Below, piece by piece: positions 11,801 through 22,749 of a stretch of DNA of 64,000 nt. The stretch's first letter is position 1; each line of letters starts with the position of its first letter. This DNA comes from Siphonodentalium dalli (Eukaryota; Mollusca; Scaphopoda; Gadilida; Siphonodentaliidae). Where the stretch lies: positions 170,568,310-170,632,309 of the forward strand of contig CP136064.1 of assembly GCA_032622095.1 (NCBI GenBank), written 5' to 3'. The notes below the pieces were generated by a model. It was not told the DNA's origin. It made no database searches and saw only the letters and a program-made list of their open reading frames with translations. The translations under genes and the position numbers were made by a program.

Positions 11801-12643
11801 TCATGCGTTGCACTTTTTTGAGGCGATCAATGTGTTTCTGCAGGTGGGGTTCCCATATGTCCCATTAGTGTAGCGGTCAACTCTGAAAAGGCCTCTAGTT
11901 TTTGACATACCCCTCCCGATAGTATAACTAGTTGAAACTTCGCATATATCACCGCTGGAACATTGTGCAAACGAATATGTGTGTCTCAGATGACGAAATC
12001 GAGTGCCAAGAAATTAAAATCGGCATTTTATGGTAAAAACAACGAAAAAACACGATATTTCGGAAATTCTGAATCTTTATCAGAAATTTATATAATTTTG
12101 CATAAAACATACATACATTCTGTTTAGAGGATATAAATCAAGTTATCAAAAGAGGAAAATGCTAACCTGGGGGTATTGGGTTATCATAACTCGCAGTTTT
12201 GGGATTTTTTTCATAAAATTTCCCCTTTTTTCACTCTTAATCCATAATGTAAACCGCGAGTGATCAGTGTCCGTACAATTAATTCCGGCGTGTTATATAT
12301 CATAATTTTTTGCATTTATATGGTAACATAAAAACATGCGCATTATTAAGATGCGTTTCGTATTGCCTCCGTATAACCTAATTTATTAACCCTCCCCCTA
12401 AATGCGATTTTTGTCAACTTTGAATGAAAACTGAAAATGTCAATGACACATTTAAATGATTAGCGATCCAAAATAATAAAATCCAAAATCAAGTCAAACT
12501 GTGTCCAGGTACAACATAACATCCACAATATAGGCATATGGTCTTGCTTGAACTTGAGCAGAAAGCAAAATTAACCCATAGAGTTTGCTCACGAGTGTTA
12601 TCATTCAGAGCTGCATGCATGGCATATCAATAATAGACCATTT

Positions 12644-15600
12644 TCATGGGACATCATCGTCGCTATCATAAACATCTACAGAGTGTTCCCTGCTGTTAGG
12701 ACAATCCGCCGAACATCCACATATATCGATGCACTTCATGCCTGAATTTGCATTTAGCTGACAAACTGCAGTCTTTGTGCTCACAAAATGTCCAGGGACG
12801 TAGCTAGAGGGTATCTGTTGGGGGTGTCCACCTTGGGAAATTCCAACTGCACTCCCCCCCCCCCCTCTTGAATCAGAATCAGACAAAACACAAGTTTTGC
12901 ATAATTCCATTTGCACCTCAGTGTTCAGACCTAACATCCTATATAGTCATAAACCATGGTTCTATATTCCCGGTATGAAAAATTGCATAAATCCTAACAT
13001 CTAGCGGTCTAACTCCAGACAAATGCACACGGCTACTGGCAAGAGACCAGGACACACCTGGCTGACCATGGTTGTTCGGCCCGGTGTGAGAAAATTTTGA
13101 AAACTATACAAGAAAATCGCAAATCCTAGCATCTAGACTGGCCTCAACTGAAGCTTTCCTAGTGTTGGAAATTTCAAACCTCATACGTACTCCCCCCCCC
13201 CCCCTCCCTCAGGTTGGAAAATTCTCCAACCGATGACCATTTCAGTTCACACGTTTGACAAAATGTAGTAAAATATTGTTTTGTTAAATTAATTATAGCA
13301 GTTTTGTATTGGCCACGGGGTAGGGACAATTACACAACAGGCCGAACCATACCGGGCCGACCATGGTTCGGGCCAGTGTGGGAAAATTTTCAAATCTGAA
13401 CAAGAAAATTGCAAAATCCTAGCATCTAGACTAGCATCAAGCCTTCCTAGAGTTGGAAATTTCAAACATGACACCCCCCACTTAGGTTGGAAATTTCCAA
13501 CTGATGACAATTCCAATGACAATGTTGACCAAATGTATGACAATATTGTTTTCTTAAATTAACTAGAAGTTTTTGACTGGCCACGGCCCACGGGGAGGGA
13601 CCGGACACAAGCTTTCCAAACTTCCAACCTGTACCCCCCCGTAAGGTTGGAAAATTTCCAACTGATGACCATTTCAGTCCAAAATTTTGACAAATAATAG
13701 GAAAATATGCAAATATTGGTCCAAAAACAATTAATTCCCCAAATAAATTGTTTGAAAATAAACTACAAGAACATTTTCAACCTATTGTTGGTGTGATCTT
13801 TCCAACTAATGTTTTGGCAGGTATGAAATTCCCAACTGTTGAAAATTTGGACCAAAGTTGGGGGTGAGACCCCCCAAACCCCCCTGTCGCCACGTCTCTG
13901 GTCAGGTCTCTACTTCCGCTGGTGCCGGATCTTTCAGAAACATGACGGGATCCATAGACCCATCAACGACTTACCACCCCATGTCTTCTGGACTCAACGT
14001 GAATAGATCAGAGGTGTGACTCAGACACCAGATGTATGTTTGGTATTTGGCCCTTTTAACGTGCTGCATAAACGCGTCGTCCGTTGGCGGCAGAGCTGCA
14101 GCTGCCTTATCAGAAGCGGAAGCAAGGTGGTAGCGAATTTAGTCGAAGTCGACAAATTGCCCAACTTTCTTTTCGTTGACATAAAACCGCATAGCATATT
14201 TTCTTGCAATTTGAATGGCTTCCTGATTTGGGCTGCTTGTCCCGAAATGGCGTTGTGCAACTAATGCATCGACGTTCTTCATGAGCACAGAAAAGGCGGG
14301 TTTCTTCTCCACTTTGAAAAAAGAACTTGTGTCGCACCCAGTTAATGCATGCATAGCAGGTAGACAAGAACATATGTCACCACCAAGGGTTTTAACTATG
14401 TCATGTACGTATAGGCACGTAACGATGACATGTGGAGGTTTTCCCAGCATGGCCAGCATTCATGAAAACTGTGCTTCCGATAAGGCCCTTTGACATGTAG
14501 TATACAAGGAGCACCATTACATGCATCAGTGTCATCACACTTAACTATACGATACGATCTATATTGTTGGCAATCATAACACAATGAAAGATCATCCTCG
14601 TATCCGCCTCTTCGTGTGTTGACGAAAGCGATGTTATGACCTTCGATTCCTCTGCATACACGCACTTCACTAGCAGAGGGTCTTCGAAACCGCCTGCTAG
14701 CGTGAGCTTAGTTGCTTCATCTAGATATTCAACCGATTTCTCAAACAAGTAGTTGGACACGAAAGCTGCCAAGGAAGACTTATTTTCAGCGGGTGTGAGG
14801 AATCGTCGGTAATTTGGAACTGGTCGAGTCCCCATGACCACATACGTGCGACCTTGATCAGAACTTGCCCTTCTTTGTCGTTCCATACTCTTCACAGATT
14901 TTTCGTGATCGTAACGATCGAAGACAAGGATAACTTCTTGTACCCCAGATTGCTTCCACAGATATATCAGTCGTTTGAGTACAATGCCGGCGAGATCATC
15001 AAATGTCGTGAAGTTGTTTTCTGATAGGGTGCAGAGAAGCGCCATTGCATCGATGATATACGTTGTTTTAACTCCCGTGGCTGGGTCTGGAAGGGAGTTC
15101 ATCTGTGGAAAATGTGATTCTAGCTTCGCAGCAAGGTCAGCTTTGTTGGTTTTACGAAAGGTGCCATCTTGATTGAAAAGAGATGGCGGTACTGTCGCTA
15201 GTTCATGTTTTAAAACAGTCTGTATACTAACGTCTCTGTTTTTGGCGACAATCAACAACATTCTAAACAACATCTCAGGATCCAATGATATGGTCTTGCC
15301 TTGTGATGTCATCGGCTTTTTCATACCAACAAATGTCACTACCTTTGGATTTGGCACCTTCTGTCAGAAGCTCACCTGTTTAGTATCCGAAGAGAGTCTT
15401 TGGGCGAATAATTCCGCGGCAGTGGTCTTTGCCTTACCCAAACACACAGCCAACGCCTGTTGTACTTTATGGCTTGCAATAAGTCCAGTAGATATGTTTA
15501 TGATGTCGCTTGGAACAGAGTTTAAATCGAACGGATATTGCCAGTCATTTGCCAACAAGGAAACCATCCTCGATACATCGCGTTCATCTCGGGAAACTCG

Positions 15601-16584
15601 GATAGGAGATAATTCCTCGTGTTTTCTCTTGTCAGGCTTGTCGTTCACAAGTGCTTTCATCGCAGAGGTATACTCCCCAGATACATGCCTGGTCAAAATC
15701 CACCTCACTCTGGCTCCTTTTCTGAGAGTAAAGCCAACGACACCACCATGACTCTTGCACTCTCTATTAACTGATTGCTCCAAAGCCTGATCCGTCTATA
15801 CACCGTTGAAAGCCTGTGACGATCGTCGAACCACGAACGCCCCACGTTGCATCTGTGTGTACGAATCTGGGTGAGTTTTTTCCATGTCAATCATTTCTGC
15901 GATGTACACCGGTACCCACTTTGAGTAGTTGTTCTTTCCGGCGGCAGTGAACCATGGTACGGTTTCCGGATAGAATCAAGGTGTAAGCTAAAATTACAGT
16001 CCCGGTCAGCTCGTAACAACCTGAGTAATATCAAGCCCGCACACAGAAAGTCGTACCAGTATGCGAATGTGTGTGGCGCTTCTATGCCAATTTTGGCAAA
16101 TTGGTTCAACTTTATCATTGTCGTCGATACTTCTGCCATTGCAACATGAATCACCTCCGTCACAAGCAAGTGGTATCCCAGCGAAAAGGCCTGTTCCATT
16201 GTGTCGATGTGGTTTGACAAATCTGTTGATAACAATTCTGATTCATGGTTCGACATCCACTCGGATGCTGCATCCACAAAAACTCTGTAAAACGCTTCAA
16301 CGCACAATATGATTCCCCGGACTGCCCTTGAATACTGTTTTCCTTGTAACATGTGTTGTGCAGTCTGTGGTGCATAAGCATCTGACTCCACTAAGAGTGA
16401 AAGCAATCCACCATCTCCGTATAGCTTGCCAATCGCAGCATTGAATGCCATTGCAAGGTGCATTCCACCCAATCTCATGGTAACTTTATCGTTGATGTAT
16501 GTCATCAGGCCCCTGCCAGACCACCTCTTGTGCTTTCTTATATATATGGCCATATCAGCGGTCACAAGGATATGGTGCTAATAT
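12644..16584 (-). pseudogene. Broken gene of the HALTGCDT family with a FEN/PIN-like acidic core
   Basis: Read from high to low coordinates, consecutive minus-strand segments match successive parts of a protein family expanded in invertebrate genomes. I know it only by its signatures and not by any official name. Segments in order: LVESDAYAPQT region (16565-15965), KNNYSKWVPVYIAEM (about 15920), EQSVNRECKSHGG (15783 on), VPNPKVVTFVGM (15357 on), acidic core TYIIDAMALL (about 15060), VFDRYD (about 14915), HEEADTRMIFH (about 14615), DDTD (about 14535), LPAMHALTGCDT (about 14355), LPPTDDAFMQHVKRAKYQT (about 14090), and a Cys-rich tail ending in DSDDD (12788-12644). Lesions: frameshifts near 15963, 14560, 14535 and 14410; in-frame TAG at 15798, TGA at 15366 and TAA at about 13972; and a 1.1 kb insertion at 12789-13901. 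An AG at about 16584 could be a splice acceptor, so upstream coding is probably missing. The acidic residues resemble FEN/PIN nucleases, which is an inference. Confidence 0.75.
12789..13901. mobile_element. TIR element inserted in the pseudogene, with ~290 bp tandem repeat inside
   Basis: CCAGGGACGTAGCTAGAGGG at 12791 pairs imperfectly with the complement of 13850-13901, which reads CCAGAGACGTGGCGACAGGG. The insertion separates the body of the HALTGCDT pseudogene from its Cys-rich C-terminal tail. Inside, a unit of about 290 bp containing ATCCTAGCATCTAGACT, GGTTGGAAA and a C-run repeats about 2.3 times (13068-13750). No clear target duplication is visible. C and G homopolymer runs here are likely assembly trouble spots. 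Confidence 0.65.
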
Positions 16585-17787
16585 GTAGGCTTCAGCACTC
16601 TAAAAATAGTTAGCATACGGTAGATATCAGTAACAGGGGTTGGTAACGCGCTCTGCTGTCCCTCCACACCCCCTGCATATACACCACTGTTCATACCTAT
16701 CTTTCTGCACTATAAATAGACATTCATAGGTGTTGAATGGTACATATTATCAGCTGTGTGTGCAAGGAAGTCGGAGGGACATCGAAATGTGTTATTTATT
16801 GCCTATCGTGGACACATTATATACTCTGTTACTGTCTAGAATGCGGAATATCACAGTGCCTAGATGCATGCCAGGATTCGGACTTTCAATGCACGTGGTT
16901 AACAGAAATACACATTAACCCCATCCACAATAATGATTTAGTAACTGTATATTTTACGTACAACATTCATGTAAAATGCAAAATCGTATGTTCCATCACA
17001 TGGAAACAAAAACACAGACATCTAATTAAAGACTAATTCGATTTGACACCCAACTGAAGTCCGCGTGGAAGTTTATGGACAAATTTTTGTTACAACAGAT
17101 ACATTTGGTCATTCATAGAAGGGTTCTTTTATGAGCGGCATCCGATTTCTCAAAACACGGGGAAGGGTAGTTGAAACGCTAAAATATAATAAATGCAAAG
17201 ACAATTTTGGAACATATTTGGTATCAAATTGAATGTTATATAATATAGATGTTTTCTAGAAATGTGCTGTATCCAACCAGTGCACGCAGTTCCGTACATA
17301 TCAGGTCGAAAATGTAAGTCGTCATATTTTTTTCGGAAATTTAGGTAAAAATTTAAACAAAATAATTTTTTTTATTTACTCTGTGCATAATATTACGATT
17401 TCTGACCCAAATTGTTGTACACCAATTTATACCGGTCAATTTGAGCGTGTTAATTGCATCCATATGCCAATTGTGATGCGTAATGTTGGAAAAATTCAAT
17501 ATTCCCATTTTTTTGCATTTTTTTATCGAAAAATGTCGTTTTTCGCATCTTGGCACGCGGAATCGAAAGGGCAAAACACCATTTCCAGACGAAGAATATG
17601 ATACTTGGTTCGAAAAAAATCGAATCAAGTAGTTATACCTCCGGGAGGGGTACATGCCACAATTTGAGAGTTGACCGCTACACTACATATACTATTGCTA
17701 AATTCATATTCGAGCGTCTGACTCTCAGCCCCAGGAATGGGGTCTCATATATGTTGTTTGTGGTCCGGTGTGTGGTCTCCCAGTTGG

Positions 17788-18170
17788 GCTGAATAGGTCA
17801 CTCTCACCGGTTTTCTGTGATAAAGTTACCCAGGTGCCCGAAATTGTGATAAAGTTACCCAGGTTGCAGAGGATTGTGATAAAGTTACCCAGGTTAATAA
17901 CATTTCATGTTTAGCAACAATTTATAAATTTTTGCGATCAAAATGACGAACTACAGTACTGTTATGTCTTAATTTATGCTTAATAAGGGCTATTACTTGC
18001 CAAAACTGAACAATATTTCCCTCTGTCACTTTTAAATCAAGTTGATATTGTGAGATTTGCTTAACCTGGGTAACTTTATCACAATTCTCTCCAACCTGGG
18101 TAACTTTATCACAAATTTAGGAACCTGGGTAACTTTATCACAGAAAACCGGTGAGAGTGACCTATTCAGC
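17788..18170. mobile_element. Mutator-like MITE with mirrored motif arrays and 9 bp target duplication
   Basis: The element is flanked by perfect 9 bp direct repeats CCCAGTTGG (17779-17787 and 18171-18179). TIRs begin GCTGAATAGGTCACTCTCAC. Inside each TIR the 19-mer TGTGATAAAGTTACCCAGG occurs three times: left at 17816, 17845 and 17875, and inverted on the right at 18065, 18095 and 18124. Spacings of 29 and 30 bp on the left are mirrored by 30 and 29 bp on the right. A 9 bp duplication and long TIRs fit Mutator/MULE insertion. There is no coding capacity. Confidence 0.85.
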
Positions 18171-18179
18171 CCCAGTTGG

Positions 18180-19504
18180 TAGGCCTACATAACTTACATG
18201 CAATTCCCCAAATGTCAGCACAGCTTTCAAGCTCATTTAGATCTTTTTGCAGAATGTGGTAGTGGTGGTGGTGGATCGATATAAGGATATGACTGAATAT
18301 CTGGCCAAGCTATGGCCATGTAGGTTTAGCTTTAAATTACATGATCCAGGCATAGGTTACTTGATAACGTGGAGAAATCAGGCCAACTTGAAAATAGGCT
18401 CCATTTTTTTTTCTTTTTCGGCAGCGTTGAAAAAATATACACCGAGAAAATAGAGAATGGGACATAATATAATTACCGAGAACGGGACGCAGCCCCGAAC
18501 CGCATTCAAGTGAATAGAGTGTAATAGTTTCGTTTCGTAACATGCCAGTATATATTTTTTTGCGGCTCCCGCCACTCGGATAATATTTGCCCATTGTTCA
18601 ATAAATGCTTCTTGTTTACGAGCACCGGTACATTTGTGTATTACGCATGCGCAGAGCGACACGAGATTTGGTTGTGGTTGTGGATTTTTACAAGAAGTAA
18701 GTTTTGGTAAATGTTCACATTTATAATTAATCATTTATGTCACATCTGGCATAATTTCAATAATACGCAAAATGAGCAACATATGAATATAATTATGATG
18801 CTTGTCAAGAGCTATTATTTGCATTCACACTGAAAGTAAAAAATGCTAATTGTTTACTCCGCCAGGCCGCCAAAACGAAAATGGCGGGCGGTTTTATAAT
18901 AATTTAGAAACAACATAAAATTATGTCCAAATGAAGATTATTCAATATCGACCGCCTCTAAAATCTAATGAAACATTTAAGTAACCGAATGCAAAGTATT
19001 GACATTATCCAAAAGGCTCGATAAACCTTAATTTCTTTGTTCTCAAATGGCTGATTTTCGTAACAAAAATGTAGGTCACCACTTCAGACAATGCTATTTA
19101 GAAACTGCCAATGAAAGCAATTTGATTTTAAGTTTAAAATGCTAATTGTCAGGTTTGTCTATCGATAGAATGTCAAAAATTTGAAATAAGTGTTATAGTT
19201 TTGATTGTCAAACCTCACTTTGCTTCACATTTCATTAAAACTGCATGAATTCAAAGCACGATTGATGCATTTACTACAAATTACAATACGCAGCCCTTTT
19301 AATTCAGATTGTTTGGCTTCGGCAATCTGCTACGGCAACCCTTTATCGTGGCCCAGTTTGCTTCAGCATTGCTGATTGCCGTAGCCAATTATGAGGGCTG
19401 AATACGTCAATAGTCAAACTGTCAATACCAGGGCAAAAATATTTTTTTTCCTGCAAATTTTGGGAATAAATAGGGCAAGGTACTGATATATGGATTTCTA
19501 TGAT
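18180..19504. other. No gene recognised
   Basis: This is an AT-rich spacer. Short open frames (for example 18378-18734 on the minus strand) show no domain and no splice-site support. Around 19300-19400 GGCTTCGGCAATCTGCTACG and, inverted, GCTGATTGCCGTAGCC form a loose hairpin that may be a degraded MITE. Confidence 0.5.
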
Positions 19505-20687
19505 TAGGGCTGGGCGATATTGGCCCCAAAAAATATCACAATATTATGGCGACAACATCGCGATACACGATATTATCGCGATATTATTTTGGTATATTAC
19601 AATTGGTAAGTACAATGTACAATATATGCAATATTTCATAAATAAAGTTTGCACAATACATCCCTACGTTTTATTTACGATTTGTGGGTCATGAGAGGTC
19701 GAGTAAATGTGTATTGAACAATTATCAGTAACATCACAGTATAGATGTATATAATGACCACTCGTCAGCAACAATTGACAGTTTGCCGACGGAGAAATAA
19801 TAACATTGAAACAAAGGGATATGATCATATAACACGGCCCACGTGTGTTTTCGCATACATTTTTTACAGTTATATCCCTTTGACCATAGCGCTCAACACC
19901 ATGCACACATTAAGCACCGCATTCGGTTTCAAATTGCCATTTTATTAATTCGTGAGGAATTGGTTGTTTGTGAGACTATATTTATCAGTGGTAATTGGTA
20001 GTTGGTAGCACCGTGGGACTTCAATGTCCATATACGGCAGCCCTGGGAATTAGCGTCGACAATGCCACAATGGGCAGTGCCGAGGCAAAAGCCGACGTGA
20101 AAATTTGAAATGAATTTGCGTCGGCATTTTTTTAGCTGAGGAAAATAAATAGAGACAATCATGTTCAATTAGTTTGTGAATTTGACATTTGTTGAAGCGA
20201 TAGCAATGCCATGATCCGTACGGCACATGTCCACAAAATCATTTTACTCGCAATTTGCACACATTGAGACGATCAGCTAGACTAAGTGTGGTCAATATAA
20301 AATCTGACATCGTAATCCGTCTCCAAGCAACCGGTTATGGTTGATAGAGCAAGCTGCACCAACTTGAAAGGAGGTCATTGTGCCAGTCGCATGCGCGCGA
20401 CATACCAATCTCACAGTGTAGCCAACTGATGCTACTAGTATCTCTTTGATGTGTCTGACGAAGCATATCCAAACTTGACAAGCACGTGCTCCGATGTTTT
20501 AAAACGTTTTCGACTGCGCGTATTTCCGGGAAGTTTGGGACTATTATACTTACTCTAACTTCGCTGTTTGTTGGGACCATATGATGGATTTCAACCTACA
20601 TGGAGAATATTACTACTTGGGACGGTATTACGATATTTTTATTTCAGACGATATTATTGACGATATATCGTCATACCGCCCAGCATA
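19505..20687. mobile_element. Candidate hAT-like element with GCTGGGCGATAT ends
   Basis: GCTGGGCGATAT near 19509 pairs with ATACCGCCCAGC near 20675. Both ends continue into runs of GATATTATCG-type words (19540-19590; 20630-20670). The GCTGGGCGATA terminus is typical of several animal hAT families, from general knowledge. I could not see an 8 bp target duplication, so the call is tentative. Interior frames (19664-19906 and 20335-20580 on the minus strand) are unrecognised. Confidence 0.5.
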
Positions 20688-20780
20688 GATATGGCAAGAA
20701 ACGTGGTCAAAAAATTAGACGTATCCATTTTTTTCCCTGCTGCAATCGCTACAAGAAATCAGATTAGAAAAAAAGTTTAA

Positions 20781-21190
20781 AGCCTAAGATTGAATCTAAT
20801 ATGTTTTACAAGTCTAAAAGTTTACAGCCTAAGATTGAATCTAATATGTTTTACAAGTCTAAGTCCAAAAATGGATTCAAAACACTCCAGAGCACTGCTG
20901 CAGGCGCTGCATTGAAAAAAAAATGGGTCGCGATATGTGTAAAACATGCTTCACTTATATCTCTTAAAACACTAAGTCCAAAAATGGATTCAAAACACTC
21001 CAGAGCACTGCTGCAGCCGCTACAGCGCTGCATTGAAAAAAAAATGGGTCGCGATATGTGTAAAACATGCTTCATTGCTACCTCTTAAAACTCCAAAAAT
21101 GGATTCAAAACACTCCAGAGCACTGCTGCAGCCGCTACAGCGCTGCATTGAAAAAAAAATGGGTCGCAATATTTGTAAAACATGCTTCAC
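20781..21190. repeat. Two adjacent tandem repeats (45 bp x2, ~114 bp x3)
   Basis: AGCCTAAGATTGAATCTAAT begins at 20781 and 20826 (45 bp period). TCCAAAAATGGATTCAAAAC begins at 20864, 20977 and 21092 (113-115 bp period). The second unit carries GCACTGCTGCAG and ends with ATGGGTCGCGATATGTGTAA. Both short frames that cross this region in opposite orientations are repeat artefacts. Confidence 0.8.
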
Positions 21191-21194
21191 TTAT

Positions 21195-22085
21195 TAACAA
21201 TGAAATGTAGATGGGATCGAGTCGTTTTGGGGTCATTCGGTCAAAAAACATGGCCGCCAGCAGCCATCTTGGATTTTACTCTTTGCATGACTAAATCCTT
21301 TGGTGCGGGCTACAGGTCGTAGCTTTGGTCAGATGGTCATGAAATTTGTCATGAATTATAACAATGACATGTAGATGGGAACGAGTCGTTTTGGGGTCAT
21401 TCGGTCAAAAAACATGGCCACCAGCATTTTACTCTTTGCATGACTAAATCCTTTGGCGTGGGCTACAGGTCATACCTTTGGTCTGATCTTTATTAAATTT
21501 GTCATGGATGTTAACACTGACATGTAGATGGGAACGAGTGATTTTGGAGTTGTTCGGCCAAAAAACATGGCCGCCAGCAGCCATCTTGGATTTTACTCTT
21601 TGCATGACTAAATCCTTTGGCACGGGCTACAGGTTGTACCTTTGGTCTAATCTTTATGAAATTTGTCATGAATGTTGACATTGACATGTAGATGGGAACG
21701 AATCATTTTGGGCTCATCGGCCAAAAAACATGGCTGCCAGCAGCCATCTTGGATTTCAAAATTCAATCCATTGGCGCGGTCTACAGGTCGTACTGTTCGT
21801 CTGATCATCATGAAATTTGTAGGTCGTAGCTTTGGTCAGATCTTCATAAAATTTGTCATGGATGTTAACAATTATACGTAGATGGGAACGAGTCCTTTTG
21901 GGGTTAATTGGCCAAAAAAAAAATGGCCACCAGCAGCCATCTTGTATTTTACTCTTTGCATCACTAAATCCTTTGGCGCAGGTTAGACATTTTAATTAGC
22001 ACCTTTCCTATTCCTCCATTTACTGTCAACCATTAAATTATTCCCCTACCTAAGTTGAGCTACAGTGTCATTGACACTTTCATAT
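21195..22085. repeat. Truncated copy of the ~160 bp monomer element found at 55721
   Basis: About five monomers with the words GGGCTACAGGTCGTA, ATGAAATTTGTCATG, GACATGTAGATGGGAACGAG and AACATGGCCGCCAGCAGCC are followed by a unique 3' end: TTAGCACCTTTCCTATTCC, AGTTGAGCTACAGTGTCATT and GACACTTTC. The same monomer order and the same 3' end occur at 58265-58996. It even shares a monomer lacking CAGCCATCTTGGAT. The left part of the element is absent here. Confidence 0.8.
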
Positions 22086-22749
22086 TAAATTCATATAGTA
22101 TGTAAAATGTATATACTGTATAATGTCAATTAAAATCAACATCTAGTATCAAAAGTGATTACAAACATATATCAATCTTGTTTTTCTAGTCAGATCAAGT
22201 ATCTTGCTGTATATTGAGATGCCAATAATAGATGTGAGATAATATATATGATACAAAGTTATTTTCAGACCATTTTCCTTTTATTTGAAAAGTTGAGTGT
22301 TTTCCTTTTTTTATACTTTTTTTTCCGACCGACCGACTCAACTTTTTCAGAAAAAAATTCCGCTAACCAACTAATAAAAAAACAGTGGCCTTACCATTAT
22401 CACTCTAATTCAAATAATACATGTAGGCTATTTTCTAAAATTCAAGTGAGACACTATACTAGTACAGAAACAATTTGTAAGTTAGTAATCACTATTAGTA
22501 CTAATCTCTATGTTAATTTTTCATTTGGTGTTATGATATCCCACCTGATAACCAGGTTGATTTTATCAAACTGTCACTGTTCCTGTACTGTATTTGATTG
22601 AAATACTGAAGTCTGAAGGCTGAATGATAACAAACCTGAACTCAAACTATTTGAAGTTTTCACAGATGAAAGCTAGATAAAGCCAAACATACTTTTATAG
22701 CATGATTCCAACTGTTAAACTTAAATCTTTTTGTAGACTTAAATGTCTT
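22086..22749. other. No gene recognised
   Basis: AT-rich spacer. The frame at 22248-22601 (117 codons) is low-complexity (Phe-, Ser- and Asn-rich) and resembles nothing I know. Confidence 0.5.

Larger units (their letters stand above)
11866..17685 (-). mobile_element. 5.8 kb TIR element carrying a broken HALTGCDT-family gene
   Basis: TAGTGTAGCGGTCAACTCT at 11866-11884 is exactly complemented at 17667-17685. The inverted similarity continues with gaps for about 200 bp. Shared internal words include ACCCCTCCCG, GTATAACTA and CGTGCCAAGA (left CGAGTGCCAAGA). The only protein-like content between the arms is the minus-strand pseudogene at 16584-12644, itself interrupted by another element. CAT abuts both outer ends, too short to prove a target duplication. 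Although the termini read CACTA inward to outward, their orientation is opposite to CACTA/EnSpm elements. I do not recognise the superfamily. Confidence 0.65.

Noticed and set aside
15173-15751. 192-codon + strand frame
   Set aside because: It is antisense to the HALTGCDT-family pseudogene, whose minus-strand motifs are recognisable. This frame has none.
11866-17685. CACTA/EnSpm assignment
   Set aside because: The ends read TAGTG...CACTA from outside left to right, the reverse of the CACTA...TAGTG order of that superfamily.
17816-18142. CRISPR-like repeat-spacer pattern
   Set aside because: The repeats are in two inverted groups of three inside TIRs with a 9 bp target duplication, in an animal genome. 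It is a transposon, not a CRISPR array.
19664-20580. Minus-strand frames as a transposase of the GCTGGGCGATAT element
   Set aside because: Two short frames (80-81 codons) with no DDE, BED or hATC-like motif.
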